Source of the DNA: Prochloraceae cyanobacterium
GTDB taxonomy: Bacteria > Cyanobacteriota > Cyanobacteriia > Cyanobacteriales > JASJDA01
Direction: 5' to 3'
Assembly (NCBI GenBank): GCA_030065755.1
Contig: JASJDA010000021.1
Coordinates: 1 to 63,067, forward strand
Length of the DNA: 63,067 nucleotides
The translations under genes were made by a program, and so were the position numbers. The notes under the pieces were generated by a model that did not search any database, was not told the DNA's origin, and was given only the letters and a program-made list of their open reading frames with translations. This document shows positions 61,264 through 63,067 of this stretch, piece after piece (the first letter of the stretch is position 1; each line of letters begins with the position of its first letter).

Positions 61264-61330
61264 TGCAGTACCCGCAGATCGCAATTACGATGGATTGTAA
61301 CTTACCTCACGCAAAAACGGTGTCTGAAGC

Positions 61331-61349
61331 CCCGTCCTAGAAGGACGGC
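61331..61349. other. IS-end-like hairpin
   Basis: CTGAAGCCCCGTCCTAGAAG and GACGG form a 7-bp stem. The context TCTGAAGCCCCGTC..GACGG is the same as the reverse complement of the core of cassette A (1880-1905), linking the STRR cassettes to tnpB-type elements. Confidence 0.6.
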
Positions 61350-61499
61350 ATTTATTTATTTTCTAATACTAAACTTATTGTTTTTTTTAGTATTATCAAT
61401 ATTAAGTATTATAAATCATCGAGTTTATAAGAATTCTTAAACTCTTGTAATTCAAGAGTTATTAGCTTATAATTATAGTTGAGTTGTTAAATAAAAAAA

Positions 61500-61711
61500 A
61501 TGAAAGCTAGATTTAAGTATCGTATTTATGCTAAACCACATCAAATATTACCACTGGCGAAAGCTTTTGGTTGTGCTAGAGTAGTTTGGAACGATGCACT
61601 AGCTATTTATAAAAAAGCTTGGAAAGAGGGAAAACCCCGACCAAAAAATGTTGATAAACGAGTAATTACTCAAGCCAAGAAAACTGAAGAAAGAGCTTGG
61701 TTATCTGATGT
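61500..61711 (+). pseudogene. TnpB N-terminal fragment
   Basis: About 71 codons beginning MKARFKYRIYAKPHQILPLA and continuing GCARVVWNDALAIYKKAW and ITQAKKTEERAWLSDV. This is the well-known N-terminus of the IS891/IS1341-type TnpB. After residue 71 the frame leaves TnpB sequence and runs into IS607 tnpA DNA in another frame. It was cut by insertion of, or deletion next to, the IS607-type element. Confidence 0.85.
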
Positions 61712-61981
61712 TTGGGAATCAGTTATACGACTCCATGGAGGATGTGGAAGAAAGCAGAACTCGATGCCTATCAACTACCCAGTGGAACTATCATTGTAAA
61801 AGATGATGAGGAGTCAGTAACAAAATTAGCTGAAACTGTTTGCATATGTGCGAGAGTATCAAGTTCTGAGAACAAAGACAACTTAAAAAGACAGTCACCT
61901 CGATTGTATGGTTTGAGGAGAGCTAAAAGAAAAACAGAGAAGATTATCGCCGAACTTGAAAGTAGTAAGGTCGAAGATTAA
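61712..61981 (+). pseudogene. tnpA: IS607-type serine recombinase TnpA, internally deleted
   Basis: Eighty-nine codons remain of a protein normally near 190-200. The MerR-like DNA-binding part is present (LGISYTTPWRMWKKAELDAY, QLPSGTIIVKDD), followed by the serine recombinase start VCICARVSSSENKDNLKRQ, with the catalytic serine in the SSS stretch. Then it jumps directly to the normal C-terminal tail RLYGLRRAKRKTEKIIAEL. The roughly 100 residues of catalytic core between are gone while the frame is kept. The first 10 or so residues are also missing. The stop overlaps the tnpB start by one base (TAATG), as in IS607. Confidence 0.82.
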
Positions 61982-62985
61982 TGAAATTAGTAGAGAGACA
62001 TATTATCAAAAGAGGTCATAGGTTTTTTGATGAGTGTGACTCTCTATGCTTTAGCTCTAAAAATCTCTATAATTTAGCTAATTATAATATTCGTCAAGGC
62101 TTTATTTATGCTAAGACTTACTCTAATTACAATTTACTAGACAAAGCTCTAAAGCAGACACAAGAATATAAAGCTTTACCTGCTAAAGTCGCTCAACAAG
62201 TATTAAGAGTTCTAGAAAGAAACTGGTCTAGTTTCTTTGCTGCACTATCAGAATGGAAGAAAATGCCAGATAAATTTACAGGTCGTCCCAAGCTACCTAA
62301 ATACAAGGATAAACAAAAAGGACGAAATATTCTCGTTTATACTATTCAGGCAGTTAGCCAAGTCTGGTTGAAAAAAGGAATAGTTGCCCCATCTAAAACT
62401 AACATCAAAATCCCTACCAAAATAGCTCCTGAATCTATCAAAGAAGTCAGAATAGTACCCCATACTGATTGTTATATTATTGAGGTAATTTATGAAAAGC
62501 TAATTAGTAGCATCAAAGACAATGAACTTATAGCTAGTATAGATCTGGGATTGAACAACTTAATAGCGCTAACTTCAAATCGAGCAGGTTTTCAACCTAT
62601 TTTGGTTAACGGGCGACCTTTAAAAAGTATCAATCAATTTTATAACAAGAGAAAAGCTAGTCTGCAAGAACAATTACCGCGCTTTACTTATAGCTCTAAA
62701 CGAATACTTCGACTAACTCGTCGTCGCAATCAAAAGATTAACAATTACTTACATCATGCCAGTAATCAGATTGTTAACACTTTGCGCGATAACTCAATTG
62801 GAACGTTGCTAATCGGTCAAAATAAACACCAAAAACAATCGATTAATATGGGCAAGACTAACAATCAAAACTTTGTCAATATTTCCCATTCTAAACTGAT
62901 TGCAAAATTGACTTATAAGTGTGAATTAGTATCCAACCCTACGGAAACAAATCCGAGCATGGCTAAAAGCTGGTGTTATGGATAA
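61981..62985 (+). pseudogene. tnpB: IS607-type TnpB, 3' truncated
   Basis: The open frame has 334 codons; the first 315 or so are TnpB. It starts MKLVERHIIKRGHRFFDECD, has YNLANYNIRQGF, the RuvC-I aspartate in SIDLGLNNLIALTSN and FYNKRKASLQ, and reaches NNQNFVNISHSKLIAKL. It then breaks near 62930, before the RuvC-II glutamate and RuvC-III aspartate. The last codons are out-of-frame group II intron DNA. It belongs to the same subgroup as the tnpB at 59843, to judge from shared NLYN/NIRQ and GLNNL..FYNKR patterns. It is inactive as a nuclease. Confidence 0.85.
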
Positions 62986-63067
62986 GAAAGAGTTCTCCGA
63001 AACATTCGAGGGTACACCACAAGGAGGCGTGATATCACCTCTATTGGCAAATATCGCCCTCCACGGC
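62930..63067 (+). pseudogene. Group II intron reverse transcriptase/maturase, internal fragment
   Basis: The last 46 codons of the window read YPTLRKQIRAWLKAGVMD, then EFSETFEGTPQGG and VISPLLANIALHG. This is RT block 4 of bacterial group II intron maturases; the catalytic YADD block would lie beyond the window. An in-frame TAG lies directly upstream and the first 200 or so residues of the maturase are missing, so the copy is 5'-truncated where it joins the tnpB. Whether the 3' half and intron RNA are intact cannot be seen. Confidence 0.88.

Larger units (their letters stand above)
61199..61499. other. Spacer with TnpB tail relic and hairpin
   Basis: This spacer separates two outward-facing tnpB-type sequences. 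It has a relic of a TnpB 3' end (minus strand, TIARAWF-stop, 61240-61263), a hairpin GTCCTAGAAGGAC within CCCCGTCCTAGAAGGACGG (61331-61349), and an AT-rich stretch before 61500. Confidence 0.55.

Overview
The window is bacterial chromosome from a cyanobacterium. HIP1 octamers (GCGATCGC) and their cores are scattered through genes and spacers. Many genes belong to families largely or wholly cyanobacterial: a CBS-CP12 fusion, a PatA-like PATAN response regulator, COP23, DUF2358, DUF3288, DUF3747 and an ArsA with a C-terminal HSP20-like domain. A coccoid or pleurocapsalean lineage is possible, but that is only a guess. No tRNA, rRNA or CRISPR array was recognised.

Layout. 1-470 is a deletion scar joining the 3' remnants of a LysR regulator and a DJ-1/PfpI protein. 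480-13810 carries a secreted major-royal-jelly-type protein, a HAS-barrel protein, valS, CBS-CP12, a PilT-type ATPase, a wecB-type epimerase, a hydrolase and a quinone-oxidoreductase-like enzyme. 14385-24215 holds a degenerate GGDEF protein, formaldehyde dehydrogenase, an IS6 remnant, a PATAN-REC regulator, moaD, arsA, small conserved proteins and two MITE-like elements. 24253-27310 is a Spy-like/adaptor/permease operon with no ATPase gene beside it. 27620-36086 holds rsmE, a TPR protein, a DUF3747 protein, serA, prmA, a tnpB remnant and a Tat-exported FAD/Rieske oxidoreductase. 36399-38090 is a tandem pair of LRV-repeat proteins.

38530-48715 is the most unusual block. It holds an RTX-like calcium-binding protein, a TpsB outer-membrane secretion pore in operon with a signal-peptide-bearing TPR-CHAT (caspase-like) protein, and, divergently, COP23, a two-domain trypsin-like/TPR protein and a DUF3288 protein. 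In the trypsin-like protein the first protease domain has lost its whole catalytic triad and the second keeps it. Read together, this is a candidate cell-envelope proteolysis module built from two unrelated protease folds.

48796-54651 (minus strand) is an exopolysaccharide cluster: a glycosyltransferase, a phosphoglycosyl transferase, and gmd and fcl for GDP-L-fucose. A frameshifted tnpB insertion separates gmd from fcl. 55100-59810 carries a secreted EndoU/XendoU-type ribonuclease, ssb, a HAD hydrolase and a double-ATPase peptide transporter subunit.

59843-63067 is a layered mobile-element graveyard. It contains an intact-looking tnpB, a tnpB N-terminal scrap, an IS607 serine recombinase with its catalytic middle deleted, an overlapping IS607 tnpB cut short, and a group II intron reverse transcriptase fragment running off the window.

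Spacers are repeatedly occupied by composite inverted cassettes: heptanucleotide tandem repeats (GGGAACA, GTCAGAA or GGCAAAA) on the left, their reverse complement on the right, and usually a small hairpin module between. The hairpin module resembles the ends of IS200/IS605/IS607-type elements. Several spurious long open frames come from these repeats and were trimmed from gene starts.
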